From IMG/VR virus record IMGVR_UViG_3300042455_001086, positions 1-64,000 of that record: a stretch of 64,000 bases of DNA. The stretch is one strand, 5' to 3'. Both the position numbers and the translations under genes were made by a program. Source of the stretch: a virus. This document shows, in pieces, positions 1 through 9,828 of the stretch. Within the stretch, counting starts at the first letter, position 1; each line of letters opens with the position of its first letter. Under the pieces are notes generated by a model. It did no database searches and had not been told where the DNA came from. It was given only the letters and a program-made list of their open reading frames with translations.

Positions 1-2
1 GT

Positions 3-2012
3 GCAAACTCTGGTGATAATTTATGGGTTAATAGTAAAACATTACCAGGATCATATACTATTACTGGTGATACAAGTATTGGTGGAAATTTAACTGTTAG
101 TGGTAATACATCATTACAAGGTTTAACTGCTACTACAACAAATATTAATGGAAACTTAACAGTTACTGGTAATACTTCTTTACAATCATTTACCGGAACT
201 TCTGGAATAATTAATGGAAATCTTACCGTTACTGGTAATACTTCTTTACAATCATTTACCGGAACTTCTGGAATAATTAATGGAAATCTTACCGTTACTG
301 GTAATACTTCATTACAAGGTTTAACTGCTACTACAACAAATATTAATGGAAACTTAACTGTAACTGGTAATACTAGAACACAAACATTAAGAGTAACATC
401 AGGTTCAACTGCTGGATATGTTTTAACAGCAATTGATACTAGTGGTAATACTGAATGGAGGGCTTTAGGGTCTACAACAAGTAGTGAATTAGATCCTGTA
501 ATCTCAATAACAGGAACAAGTGCTACTACCGTAAATATTGGTGATAGATATCTAATAAGTGGTGGTACGGGTAGTTGGTCAACAAGAAACAATCAAATCG
601 CAGAATATACGGGAACATCATCACCTAACTGGTCATACACAACAGCGGTAACAGATAATATTGTATTTGTAACAAATACTTTAACAACATATAGGTTTGA
701 TGGTAATAATTGGATACCTTGGCAAGGAACATCAATACTTCAAAACGGTAACTCTTTAGGTACCGCAATTAATATTGGAACTAACGATAATCAAAACCTA
801 ACCTTTAAAACTTCTGGACAGACAAGGATGTTAATTTCCGGAAGTACTGGGAGAGTTTATATAGGAACCGGAACAACAATGCCAATAGATGAAACATTGG
901 TTATTGATGGTGGCGGATCAACAAATCCTGGTGGTAGTAATGGTGGTGGTAGTATAAAATTTGCAGATTCAAGATATTTTGGTTATAGAAATGGTAATCC
1001 CATTTCAGGAATAACTGGAACAACACTTACTATCGCACAAACAGCAGCTTCCACATTTAGAATTAACCATGATTTTAGAAGTAACGAAAATATTACATTT
1101 GGACCTTCAAATAGGATTTTTATTACAGCACCTGAAATTGTTGCCAATGGAGATTTTTTTATCAACCAACATCCATCCAACACTAGTAACCCTTCTAGAC
1201 TAATCGGTAGAAATTTAAATGGGTTTAATATTGATAATAGTTTAGGAATACAGAATAACACTACAATAAATGGAATTATACTTCAAGGTCGTACATCTTG
1301 GAATGGCGGCACAGGAACTACGGCAACATCTACAATAAATTCAGTAAAAATTAGTCCAGAGGCTAATATGATTGTTGGTACAACAAATGGTAATCTATTA
1401 GTATTAGACCCAACCATAAACTACACAGGCGGATCTTTAAGTTTAAGAGGAATTTATTATAATCCAATAATTTCTGCAACAACAAGTGCATTTACTGAAA
1501 CAGCTATTGAAACAGTAAGAGGTAATGTGTTATTTAACACTCTAACAGGAAACACCGGTATTGGTACGTCAAACCCAACGAGAAAGTTAGATGTGGCTGG
1601 TGATTACAAATTTGTTCACAACCCAGTAACTGGATTAACATCATCTGTTAGTGGTTATGGTGATATTGTTACCTTTGGTTCAGGTAGTTTAACTGCAGGT
1701 AATTTATACTATTTAAATAGTTCTTCAGTATGGACTATTGCCGATGCCGACTCAGTATCAGGATCAACAGGACTTTTAGCAATAGCTTTAGGTACAACTG
1801 CAAGTGCTGGTATGTTAATTAGAGGTTATGTTAGATCTGCAACATATACAGAGGCAACTGGTGCGATTTTATATGTATCAACAACCGATGGAGCAATTAC
1901 TGCAACCGCACCAATAGGTGCTGGTGACGTAGTTAGAATTGTTGGTTATCAAATTGATTCGGGAAATAATGTTATTTATTTTAATCCATCAAATGATTGG
2001 AGGACTATATAA
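3..2012 (+). CDS. Tail fibre / receptor-binding protein, 5' truncated by window edge
   Basis: The frame is open from base 3 with no start codon, so the N-terminus lies outside the window. The first ~130 residues are Gly/Thr/Asn-rich 22-residue repeats built on a NGNLTVTGNTSLQ core, a typical beta-structured fibre shaft. Near residue 525 lies the motif GIGTSNPTRKLDVAG, the kind that precedes the C-terminal domain of many phage fibres (often before S74 chaperone domains, which I do not see here). The C-terminal ~120 residues form a separate Gly/Ala/Thr-rich domain. Role (inference): adsorption. The first ATG in frame, at 828, is internal and not the start. Confidence 0.75.
   Translation, partial: ANSGDNLWVNSKTLPGSYTITGDTSIGGNLTVSGNTSLQGLTATTTNINGNLTVTGNTSLQSFTGTSGIINGNLTVTGNTSLQSFTGTSGIINGNLTVTGNTSLQGLTATTTNINGNLTVTGNTRTQTLRVTSGSTAGYVLTAIDTSGNTEWRALGSTTSSELDPVISITGTSATTVNIGDRYLISGGTGSWSTRNNQIAEYTGTSSPNWSYTTAVTDNIVFVTNTLTTYRFDGNNWIPWQGTSILQNGNSLGTAINIGTNDNQNLTFKTSGQTRMLISGSTGRVYIGTGTTMPIDETLVIDGGGSTNPGGSNGGGSIKFADSRYFGYRNGNPISGITGTTLTIAQTAASTFRINHDFRSNENITFGPSNRIFITAPEIVANGDFFINQHPSNTSNPSRLIGRNLNGFNIDNSLGIQNNTTINGIILQGRTSWNGGTGTTATSTINSVKISPEANMIVGTTNGNLLVLDPTINYTGGSLSLRGIYYNPIISATTSAFTETAIETVRGNVLFNTLTGNTGIGTSNPTRKLDVAGDYKFVHNPVTGLTSSVSGYGDIVTFGSGSLTAGNLYYLNSSSVWTIADADSVSGSTGLLAIALGTTASAGMLIRGYVRSATYTEATGAILYVSTTDGAITATAPIGAGDVVRIVGYQIDSGNNVIYFNPSNDWRTI
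84..405 (+). repeat. 66-bp tandem repeats in tail-fibre shaft
   Basis: Units with a 66-bp (22-codon) period share the core for NGNLTVTGNTSLQ. Two variable halves alternate (SFTGTSGII and GLTATTTNI). The fragment starting at 181 recurs at 247, and the one at 117 recurs at 315, exactly three periods later. This makes fibre length easy to change by recombination. Confidence 0.8.
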
Positions 2013-2103
2013 TAATTTTAAAAATGATTTCTTTTGGATTAGCAAATACTTATAAGAAACAGATAAAAATTTAAATAGTGAATAAAAAATAAAAAAATAT
2101 AAA

Positions 2104-2721
2104 ATGGCAAATTTTTTAATAAAAAGTTGTGATGATTTAATTAATATTGTTGTTAATCCAGGAGAAAATACAATAACAATAGGTGATATATATTATGTCA
2201 ATTTTACTGGTGAAACAAACTCTGGTTGTTTTACGGTTATTTCAGAATCCACAGATTCAATAGAAGAAGGTATATCTTCTGTTGTAATGTATGATAGTTG
2301 TTTAGAATGTTATCAAGATAATAACTGGTCATATATTGTAAGTGCATGTACCGATAGTGAATTATTGGGACCCGTAAATGCTAATTTCTTTTATGAAAAT
2401 CCAATTGGTAAATATTATACGATTGAAGGTCCATTTTGGGAAGGACAATTGTGTTTTAATGTGATTGCGGTTGAGGATAATGATTTTGAAGCACCGTTTT
2501 TAGTGAGTGGATCTTTCACCGACTGTACTTGTACTGGTAATATACCAAGAAGTGCAAATACTGAAGTTTTAGTTTGTGAGATTTGTAATGATTTCACAAC
2601 TGGTGATATAACTCTAAATCAAATTACACCCCCACATCCGGTATGGACAGATGGATATGGAACATCAGTTACACAATTAAATATGATTACCCTTGGTGGT
2701 GTAGATGGGCTTAATAGTTAA
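2104..2721 (+). CDS. Cys-rich hypothetical protein, possibly fibre-associated
   Basis: 205 residues, acidic, with about a dozen cysteines including CxxC-like pairs, and no signal peptide. It follows the tail fibre by 91 bp on the same strand, with an A-rich leader and no Shine-Dalgarno site. The fold looks beta-rich and its composition resembles the repeated domains of the protein at 18525-19475. No family recognised. A virion-surface or fibre-accessory role is inferred from position only. Confidence 0.6.
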   Translation: MANFLIKSCDDLINIVVNPGENTITIGDIYYVNFTGETNSGCFTVISESTDSIEEGISSVVMYDSCLECYQDNNWSYIVSACTDSELLGPVNANFFYENPIGKYYTIEGPFWEGQLCFNVIAVEDNDFEAPFLVSGSFTDCTCTGNIPRSANTEVLVCEICNDFTTGDITLNQITPPHPVWTDGYGTSVTQLNMITLGGVDGLNS

Positions 2722-2726
2722 TAGTT

Positions 2727-3161
2727 ATGAATTTAAATAGAATAATAAAAAAAGTTTTAAAAGAACAAGAAGAAAGGTCAACAAGATATATGTTCTTTTC
2801 TAACCTTGAGCAAATGAAAAGACAATGTGAGTTACTTCTTGACCTTGACGAGAATGAGGTAGAATCTATTTTAGAAGACGGACACGATTGGGCTCAAGAT
2901 CATATTGCTGAAGCCAAAAATAATATGGATCAAGTATTTGATTTTTTAATGAATGAAACCGAAGGTGGTGAAGATGGTGATTATGATGAGGATATGATGA
3001 TGGAAGGTAAAAAGAAAAAGAATGTTGCAACTAATAAAAAATTATGGCAACAATCTTTAGCTTGGGCTAGGGCTAGATATGATGTTTGTCCAAGTGCGTA
3101 TTGTAATGGTGCTGCAGTAAAGAGGTACAATTCTAAAGGTGGTAAGTGGACAAAAAAATAA
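2727..3161 (+). CDS. Hypothetical protein with predicted capsid-targeting leader
   Basis: 144 residues. The N-terminus NRIIKKVLKE matches the leader shared by several proteins here: amphipathic helix, basic residues, then [I/L]-x-E. Residues ~95-144 are basic, with KKKK runs and two cysteines (VCPSAYC). The middle is acidic (GGEDGDYDED). It lies 5 bp after the preceding gene and is probably co-transcribed. If the leader is cleaved after Glu, the mature protein is packaged in the head; that is inference. Function unknown. Confidence 0.65.
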   Translation: MNLNRIIKKVLKEQEERSTRYMFFSNLEQMKRQCELLLDLDENEVESILEDGHDWAQDHIAEAKNNMDQVFDFLMNETEGGEDGDYDEDMMMEGKKKKNVATNKKLWQQSLAWARARYDVCPSAYCNGAAVKRYNSKGGKWTKK

Positions 3162-3198
3162 TTTTTAAAATTTAATTTTTAGATTCAATTCTTTTGTT

Positions 3199-3206
3199 TA
3201 TATTTG
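3199..3206 (+). promoter_or_regulatory. Bacteroidetes-type -7 box (TATATTTG)
   Basis: TATATTTG matches the TAnnTTTG consensus. It lies 27 bp before the ATG at 3234. Confidence 0.5.
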
Positions 3207-3233
3207 TAGAATAAATCAATAAAAATATAAACT

Positions 3234-3689
3234 ATGATGTCTAAAGTTGAGAGGTTTTTCAAAAGATTAAAATTAAAATTTTACATTTGGTCAAAAAAAG
3301 GTGGTGTAAATTTTGCAAACCAAGAAGAAGAAATATCTTCTTATGAAAAGACTTGTTTTCTTATATGTCTTAAAGCAATCAAACACAAAAATACAAAATT
3401 TATGATTGCCCCAATGTCGAATAAAAGATATTTGGAGAACAAAGAAATGGATATATTCATCACAATGAATGATGGTCGAGTTGATTTAACAAATCACATA
3501 TATCACTACGATGTAAAATTATCAAAAAGAGATTGGGAACGAATTACTTATGTCTTTGATACGGAAACAGAAAAAAGAAGATTAAATTATGAGGACACAA
3601 TAAATTCTCAAATTAAAAATTCTCTACACAATATTCTAGAAAGAGTTTCTAATCTCACTGATAATTCTACCAACCAAGGAATCAATTGA
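3234..3689 (+). CDS. Hypothetical protein
   Basis: 151 residues, mixed charge, no signal peptide or membrane segment. The first 25 residues are very basic (KVERFFKRLKLKFYIWSKK). It is preceded by a TATATTTG promoter box and overlaps the 3' end of the convergent gene at 3636-4556 by 54 bp. No family recognised. Confidence 0.55.
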   Translation: MMSKVERFFKRLKLKFYIWSKKGGVNFANQEEEISSYEKTCFLICLKAIKHKNTKFMIAPMSNKRYLENKEMDIFITMNDGRVDLTNHIYHYDVKLSKRDWERITYVFDTETEKRRLNYEDTINSQIKNSLHNILERVSNLTDNSTNQGIN

Positions 3690-4556
3690 TTCCTTTTTGG
3701 ATTTATATGATGTCATAACTGGTTTTTGTCCCTTACCACTTTGCGGATCTTTTTTCTCAGCTCTTCTTTTTTGTTGGCAAGCTGCTTTCTTTTGTGAATC
3801 GGACATTTTACCGGCAACACCAGCTGCTCTACATTTGGGATAAGATCCGGTGTCGGCATCTTTTCTACCACAAGGTGGATGTTTTCCATCAACTTTCCGA
3901 CAAATATCAACCCAAGGTCCCTTTGGTTGTGATGAACCCTTTGGTTTTTTCTTTTTTCCAAACCAAACCGCCAAATCTTCATTTATTGTGTGTGTGGGAT
4001 GTGTATCATCTTTTAATTTTTTAAAAAATTCTGAACCTTTATAATATGTTTTACTTTTTTTATTATTTTTTAGATTTGATTTTTTTGCATGGTGATTTGT
4101 GTGATGATCAACCACATAATCAAAAGGAGTTAGTGTTGATTTTGGCCATTTTTTTAAACCTAATGAAAATGGTCCATTAAATTCACCAGCAGTAACAGAT
4201 GAATTTGCTTCATTTATTGGGACAATTTTTTTATTTTTTCCTGGTGTTGCATTTATATTATTCCCATCGTCATCACTTGTAAAAACATCTGGGTGTTTTT
4301 TCATATAGTTTGTAACTTTTTTTGCTATCCCCTCAATTTTTTTTATTTTATTTTTAGGTGTATCCATTTTTCCATCATAACTGTCGTATTCTAACTCTGG
4401 TGAGTCATAGTTTGAAACTGGATTTATATAAGGACCATTTTGTGTGTCTTTAAATTTTCTAACTCCGGGAACCAAAGGTCCGATATAAGAACCTCTACTC
4501 CCACCAGATGATGTTGCCTCCCTTATTATTTCTTTTATCCTTATATCACTTATCAT
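3636..4556 (-). CDS. Basic, Cys-containing protein with predicted capsid-targeting leader
   Basis: 306 residues. The N-terminus DIRIKEIIREATSS fits the shared leader with an I-R-E|A cleavage pattern. The C-terminal half is strongly basic and has a compact cysteine segment (WVDICRK..PPCGRK..YPKCRAAG) followed by KKAACQQKRRAEKK. I have seen this type of domain in other phage and large-virus proteins (DUF5872-like; family assignment from memory). A DNA-binding internal head protein is a reasonable guess. The ends of this gene and the plus-strand gene overlap by 54 bp. Confidence 0.65.
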   Translation of the reverse strand: MISDIRIKEIIREATSSGGSRGSYIGPLVPGVRKFKDTQNGPYINPVSNYDSPELEYDSYDGKMDTPKNKIKKIEGIAKKVTNYMKKHPDVFTSDDDGNNINATPGKNKKIVPINEANSSVTAGEFNGPFSLGLKKWPKSTLTPFDYVVDHHTNHHAKKSNLKNNKKSKTYYKGSEFFKKLKDDTHPTHTINEDLAVWFGKKKKPKGSSQPKGPWVDICRKVDGKHPPCGRKDADTGSYPKCRAAGVAGKMSDSQKKAACQQKRRAEKKDPQSGKGQKPVMTSYKSKKESIDSLVGRIISEIRNSF

Positions 4557-4578
4557 TATTTTATAAATATCTTAAAAT

Positions 4579-4788
4579 ATGGAAAACACAAAAACAAACT
4601 TTGGTAATTTATTTGGGACGATTGAACTTCTAAATGAGGAACATTTGGATGCAATCCTTACAACAATGGAAAAAGAAGCTGCAACATATTATTTAATAGA
4701 GTCCATTAAAGCAGCATATAGTAGAGGAGCATACACAATAGGTGAAACTGAAGTAATTTCAAAAGCAATTAGAGTGGTTTCAAAATAG
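4579..4788 (+). CDS. Small hypothetical protein
   Basis: 69 residues, helical, acidic, no signal peptide. It is divergent from the gene at 3636-4556 with a 22-bp gap and ends 2 bp before the convergent secreted-protein gene. No family recognised. Confidence 0.5.
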   Translation: MENTKTNFGNLFGTIELLNEEHLDAILTTMEKEAATYYLIESIKAAYSRGAYTIGETEVISKAIRVVSK

Positions 4789-4790
4789 AA

Positions 4791-6092
4791 TTATCTAATA
4801 ATTTTTTTAGAAGTTCCATCTTCGTATATCTCAAATAGAACGCCTTTATATTCAAATCCTACTTCTTGTCCTAATGAATTAACATATTTAATCACTGTTT
4901 TAGTTTTGGTTTCATTATTCAAAACAATTGGTCCATATATTTTAAAATATCCATCAATATCATATTGGACTAACCTATAATAATGAATTGTAAATTGATC
5001 AATTTTATCCGAATGAGAATAATCCAAATGAGTATTTGAATTTCCAGCGGCCGGACTTATACCAATTGTTTTCCAGTCAATTCCATTTGTTGATCGTTCT
5101 ATGTCAAAATAAAATGAGTTATGTTCCGAAGCTGTTGCCCATTTTAAAACATTATGTGTAGGGTATGCAATACCTTCAAAATACAATAACTCAACTGGAA
5201 GACCAATTGGCACACTTAATGTTGCAATAAATCCACCCCAAGAACCGGTGTTTGAAACATCCGTTGTCCATCTTAATGTTAGTTCTCCGTTTGCGTTGGT
5301 TGCCGTAATATCTGCTGGTGTTGTCGTACCAGTAAGAGTCCCCACAAGTGTTGCTGAAGTGTTGGGACCATCATAAACATATAAATAATCATAATTTGTT
5401 TCCAAATCTAAACTAGTAAAAGAAAGCTTTAATTTTTTTGTCGCATCAGATGGTGTGAATGTCAATGTTCTATTTAAACCGTTTCCACCCGTACCACCAT
5501 AATTACCAGATGCTGGTCCTAGATTATCTGTTATTGTATATGTGTAATTCACATTTAGTGTTTGATTACAAGCGGCTAAAAAAGGAATTAGTGTATTTTC
5601 ACTAGCATCCGTTGATGTCAAACCCAAATCATCAACATATCTTTCAGCACTACCTGACGCTCGTTTATCAACAATTCGTATAAAAATATTTGTTAAACCC
5701 AATGCACCCAAATCAACCGAAGCAAGAGTATATGTTGTTGAAAATGATGTGACAGCTAACCGTTCAGTCCAGACTAAACCATCGGTTGAGGTTTCAACTG
5801 AAAATTTCGGAGTACCGGTTGATGTGGAACTTCTTCGGTAATAAAAACTAAAAACACCAGGATTTGCTATTTGTGGTAATCGCATAGCGTCATTTACGGC
5901 GTTAAATGTTAAATAACTCACACCAGTACGAGCCGTCGATGCTGTAGTACCATATAAAACAGATGTATTAACCCAAGTGCCTTGTTGGGTTGGTAGAGAC
6001 GATGAAAAACTTTCGTAGATAAGATATTGGTTACACTGATTAAAACCAAAAAAGGATAATGAAATTAAAAATAAAAATAATATTGTTTTCAT
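4791..6092 (-). CDS. Secreted CUB-like protein with Bacteroidetes T9SS-like C-terminus
   Basis: 433 residues. Residues 1-19 form a signal peptide (MKTILFLFLISLSFFGFNQ). A beta-rich domain follows, then a CUB-like stretch (residues ~175-290, LETNYDYLYVYDGPN). Next is the segment LPVELLYFEG...LKWATASE, common in Bacteroidetes exoproteins. The tail resembles a type IX sorting domain: NSLGQEVGFEYKGVLFEIY, ending KKIIR. It looks like a host exoprotein carried by the phage and is probably exported by the host. It lies downstream of the capsid gene and an endonuclease gene. Role unknown. Confidence 0.75.
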   Translation of the reverse strand: MKTILFLFLISLSFFGFNQCNQYLIYESFSSSLPTQQGTWVNTSVLYGTTASTARTGVSYLTFNAVNDAMRLPQIANPGVFSFYYRRSSTSTGTPKFSVETSTDGLVWTERLAVTSFSTTYTLASVDLGALGLTNIFIRIVDKRASGSAERYVDDLGLTSTDASENTLIPFLAACNQTLNVNYTYTITDNLGPASGNYGGTGGNGLNRTLTFTPSDATKKLKLSFTSLDLETNYDYLYVYDGPNTSATLVGTLTGTTTPADITATNANGELTLRWTTDVSNTGSWGGFIATLSVPIGLPVELLYFEGIAYPTHNVLKWATASEHNSFYFDIERSTNGIDWKTIGISPAAGNSNTHLDYSHSDKIDQFTIHYYRLVQYDIDGYFKIYGPIVLNNETKTKTVIKYVNSLGQEVGFEYKGVLFEIYEDGTSKKIIR

Positions 6093-6185
6093 AGTGATTT
6101 AGTTATATATATAAATATAAATAAGATTATTCATTATCAAAATTTTTTACTAAATAAATGAACAATATTTGGATTTGAATTAATA

Positions 6186-7886
6186 TTATATATTTAAATC
6201 CAAAACATATTTAAATAACCCACAATTCCATATTTTATCAAATCCAAGTTCTTCAGTTAATTGTGATTCAGATTTGGTGAAATCAAGGTTGGGATATTTT
6301 TTTTTCAAATTATTTTTACCCATAGAAAACTTATGAAATCTTTTGTATTTATTAATTTTTGAACTATAGTAATAGTAAGATGGTTTAACAACTGATGTAA
6401 GTTTAAATCCCAATTTTGTATATAAATTATTTTCTGAACTAATTGTCCATCTTCTATCAGCAAAACTAATAATTTGTTTTGGGTTATGTTCTTTTATAAA
6501 TTTTTTAAGGATTTTTGAAGCCAAACCATTGACAATAAATCCAGAATTTGTTGAATATCTGGACAATTCAAACTCACCGGTTTGTGTTTTGGTCATATTT
6601 CTTTTTCTATTAAAGGTCATGACACCAACCATTGTATCCCCATAAAATGCACCATAAAATATATCAGATTTATCATTTCCTTGTATATGGAAATCATTCA
6701 AAAAATTGGTTTTTTGTTCCTTAGTTATATTTTTTATTTTTACTTGTCTCGCCCCAATTTTTATCCCATCATTTTTATTTAGAATATGTTTGATTTTATT
6801 TTTGACAAGTTCTTTATTTTTAACCCATTCATCTTCATAAATGTGATATAGTTTATAACCCATAAGAAAACAATCAATTGTTTTATTTAAATGATATTTT
6901 GAGTCTTTACCCATCTTTTCGGTATTGTAATATAAACCATCATATTCAAAACAAATTTTTAAACTAGGAATTACCAAATCAATTTCTTTACCTTCCAATA
7001 TTTTTCTATTTTTACCCTTAACAACATCAAACCCCAAGGTCTCCAAAAATTCTTTAATTTCGGATTCACCTTTTGATGTCCAAGTTGGTTCCAATGTTTG
7101 ATTTAATATTTTTGTGGACTCACTTAATTTTTTTGAGGTTGTTTCAGATACGATTTTTGAATTTGGAAATTTCATTTTATACTCCTCAATATCCATATTG
7201 TGTTTGTTTTTCAAATGTGTGTTTGTTATTGATTTCATTTTTTCATTACAAATTTGACAAACAACAATATTTTCACTTTTATTTAACTCACTCTTCTTAA
7301 CAAGAGTTGGATGAAACTTATATTCCAATGGAAATTCATCAAGATATTCTTTAATTGTAATATTATGTGTTTTAATGATATGTTGCTCAAAACAACCGGT
7401 TTTGTTGTTTATATCAGTTGTTTCCCATTTACATAACGAACATTTTCTTATTTCTTTTTTTTCCTTCTTTATTATATCAAAATATTCTTCATACCATTTT
7501 TTACCATATTGTATTTCATATTTTTTTCTTTGGTAATTATTAATGGGTATATTAACATCACCATAGTTCTCAATTATATGTTTTGTTAATTTACCAGATA
7601 AATTGTTTGGATCATTTATAGTTATTTTTGTTTTTTTACAGACAGCAACAAATTCATATTCATCTGTTTCATATTTTTTTGTCTTTACAGATTCGATTTC
7701 TAAAGTTTGGAAATCTTTTACTTGACCTCTTTTTTTGTTAATTTTAATATTGTTATTTTTTAAAATTTGTGAAATTTTTTTATGTCCTACTTTAAATTTT
7801 TCTGCTAATTTATGAGTACTGGGAATTTGATTTTGATATAAAGAAATGATTTCCAAAATATCATCATTAGATAGGATTGTTTTCAT
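6186..7886 (-). CDS. Free-standing homing endonuclease, Vsr-like nuclease with C-terminal GNAT-like domain
   Basis: Begins with an HTH (KLAEKFKVGHKKISQIL). Two C2-H2-type zinc fingers follow (CSLCKWE...; CQICNEK...). The nuclease core contains GKEIDLVIPSLKICFEYDG, of the Vsr/EDxHD type. The C-terminal ~130 residues (FHIQGNDKSDIFYGAFYG; FADRRW) are the domain often found at the end of large-phage homing endonucleases. ATG at 7886 is preferred over one 36 bp upstream because the extra residues are hydrophobic and unlike the family. It sits directly after the capsid gene, a common landing place. Confidence 0.8.
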   Translation of the reverse strand: MKTILSNDDILEIISLYQNQIPSTHKLAEKFKVGHKKISQILKNNNIKINKKRGQVKDFQTLEIESVKTKKYETDEYEFVAVCKKTKITINDPNNLSGKLTKHIIENYGDVNIPINNYQRKKYEIQYGKKWYEEYFDIIKKEKKEIRKCSLCKWETTDINNKTGCFEQHIIKTHNITIKEYLDEFPLEYKFHPTLVKKSELNKSENIVVCQICNEKMKSITNTHLKNKHNMDIEEYKMKFPNSKIVSETTSKKLSESTKILNQTLEPTWTSKGESEIKEFLETLGFDVVKGKNRKILEGKEIDLVIPSLKICFEYDGLYYNTEKMGKDSKYHLNKTIDCFLMGYKLYHIYEDEWVKNKELVKNKIKHILNKNDGIKIGARQVKIKNITKEQKTNFLNDFHIQGNDKSDIFYGAFYGDTMVGVMTFNRKRNMTKTQTGEFELSRYSTNSGFIVNGLASKILKKFIKEHNPKQIISFADRRWTISSENNLYTKLGFKLTSVVKPSYYYYSSKINKYKRFHKFSMGKNNLKKKYPNLDFTKSESQLTEELGFDKIWNCGLFKYVLDLNI

Positions 7887-7940
7887 ATGTATAATTATAT
7901 AAAAAATAAATTTATAATCCATTCAATTTTACACCAAATA

Positions 7941-7970
7941 AAAAAGGTCAGATTTCTCTGACCTTTTCCT
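7941..7970 (-). terminator. Intrinsic terminator after capsid gene
   Basis: Perfect stem AAGGTCAGA/TCTGACCTT with a short loop and T-rich flank, 20 bp after the stop of the major capsid gene on the minus strand. Confidence 0.75.
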
Positions 7971-7989
7971 TATATTTTTAAGATTTTGA

Positions 7990-9828
7990 TTATCTCAATT
8001 CTCTTAAATCAAATGTACGAACACCATCAACAGTGATACGAGCGTAGAAACGGTTATTAACCATTTTCTTCGCGTATCTTGTCATAATCCCTTTAATTGG
8101 TGTGAAATTAAATGGGTTATACATTGTAGGTGTTAATTGAAGAGGCACATACGGTGCGTAGATGTAACCTGTGTCAAGTAAAGATGTACCTTTGTGACCC
8201 AACAAGATTGTGTTTGGTGGGAAGTAAGGATCTCTATACACTTGGTAACGACCAGCTAATGTTCCAACTCTTTCAATACCCATATTGTATTGATCTTGCT
8301 CTGGAGATGCGTTAGATACGTGGAAGTATTCTAAATCATCAAAGATTGCAGAAACCTCAGAAGATACAACAATCCAGTTTGCACCACCTCTTAAAGTAGA
8401 TTTGTGGATTTGTGCAGACAATTGGTTGATTGCAGTAATCAATGTTTGGTTCCAATCTTTTTGAGTGTAAGAAGTTGTTAAGTTCAATCTTCTCCATCCG
8501 TTGTAATCCCATCTCAAAGTCCAAGCAGCACCTTTTCTAAGGTCTCTTAGGATTTCTCTGTCGATTTCAGCAGCAACTTGCTCAGAAAGTAAAGCAGTAA
8601 GTTCAGCTTCAGCGTCGATGTTATGGAATGCAGCAACATCTTGTGCAAGTTCTGGAGACCATTGAGCTCTTAATTTTCTTTCGGTTACAGAAACTGTTAC
8701 TGACTCAAGATCAAAAGATACTTCACCGATTTCATCTTGGAATTCCAAGTTTTCGTAAGTTCTATATACAGCAGTGAACGCATTTGCACCAAAACCTTCT
8801 TCATTTAATGTTGTTCCAGTATATCCATCAAGTGTGTCAGCACCACAAGTAGCACATGCTGGACAAGAAAGATCTACTTCTAAGTAGATACAACCTTCAG
8901 CATCACAGATGTCATAGTAAGAACCACCATTTCCACTATCAGGGAATGAAGTTGTTTTTTTAGAACCGTAATTTACGATTCCTTTACCATATTGTTGAGT
9001 AACAACTCTAAATAAAAGTGGTTGACCAACAACGATTTGACAAGCTTCGTCCTCAACACTAATTTCTGCGTTAGCGAAGATTTTAAGGTCAGAAAGGAAA
9101 GTTTCAGTATCAACTTCGTTTCCGTCAGGTCCGATTAATTTACCAGCACCTTCACCTAAAGTTCTAAAATTACAAAGTTGTAAAAGAACTTTTCTTACAT
9201 TAACTTTATCAAGGTAAGATTGAACAGCACCTGAAGTAGTTAAACCACCATCAGCACTCCACTTAATAACATCAGTAGCTACAGTAACTGCAGACCATTT
9301 TCCTTTTGAATAGTCAAATAAACCAGCAGGATCTAAACTAGCTTCAGCACCTTCATAAAATAAGTCATAAAGATTCTTTTTGTATGAACCAGCAGCAGGT
9401 GGATAACCAGCACCAAGAGCTTCTGGAATTTCATAATTGTTTGGTGAACCAATTGGTGGATAATGTGCGTTCCCAGCTTCAAGAGGATTATATCCTTGGA
9501 TACGAGGTACGAAGTAGAACAATTTACCGATAGGTAAGTTCATTGCTTGTACTGATACGATGTCGTTAGCTAACAATTTAGAGAAAACTCTTCTTACGAT
9601 AGGGAAAACAACTGTTTCAAAAGCTCCGTTTGAACCTTCTGAAGTTGCTTCGTTAATCAAGTGAGAAGCTTGGTTTTCATATAACTGTGCTACGTTCTCT
9701 TTTAGGTGGCCTTTAAGACCTTCTAGGAACCCTAATTTGTCCCATTTGTTAATTGTATCTTCTTTAATAACTTTAAGGTGTTTCAACCCAATGTTACCAA
9801 CAAGACCTGATTCTAATAATGCTCCCAT
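7990..9828 (-). CDS. Major capsid protein (T4 gp23-like)
   Basis: 612 residues. It is recognised by the gp23-type N-terminus: a leader with NKWDKLGFLEG and LYENQASHLINE|ATSEG, then VVFPIVRRVFSKLLANDIV and VQAMNLPIGKLFYF. The predicted maturation site after Glu60 (I-N-E|A) corresponds to T4 gp23 L-T-E|A. It follows the scaffold gene, as in T4. It uses better codons and is richer in GC than its neighbours, as expected for a highly expressed gene. It forms the head shell after prohead proteolysis. Confidence 0.92.
   Translation of the reverse strand: MGALLESGLVGNIGLKHLKVIKEDTINKWDKLGFLEGLKGHLKENVAQLYENQASHLINEATSEGSNGAFETVVFPIVRRVFSKLLANDIVSVQAMNLPIGKLFYFVPRIQGYNPLEAGNAHYPPIGSPNNYEIPEALGAGYPPAAGSYKKNLYDLFYEGAEASLDPAGLFDYSKGKWSAVTVATDVIKWSADGGLTTSGAVQSYLDKVNVRKVLLQLCNFRTLGEGAGKLIGPDGNEVDTETFLSDLKIFANAEISVEDEACQIVVGQPLLFRVVTQQYGKGIVNYGSKKTTSFPDSGNGGSYYDICDAEGCIYLEVDLSCPACATCGADTLDGYTGTTLNEEGFGANAFTAVYRTYENLEFQDEIGEVSFDLESVTVSVTERKLRAQWSPELAQDVAAFHNIDAEAELTALLSEQVAAEIDREILRDLRKGAAWTLRWDYNGWRRLNLTTSYTQKDWNQTLITAINQLSAQIHKSTLRGGANWIVVSSEVSAIFDDLEYFHVSNASPEQDQYNMGIERVGTLAGRYQVYRDPYFPPNTILLGHKGTSLLDTGYIYAPYVPLQLTPTMYNPFNFTPIKGIMTRYAKKMVNNRFYARITVDGVRTFDLRELR

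Noticed and set aside
84-405. CRISPR-like array from regular 66-bp repeats
   Set aside because: Repeats are in frame, without unique spacers, and belong to the fibre shaft.
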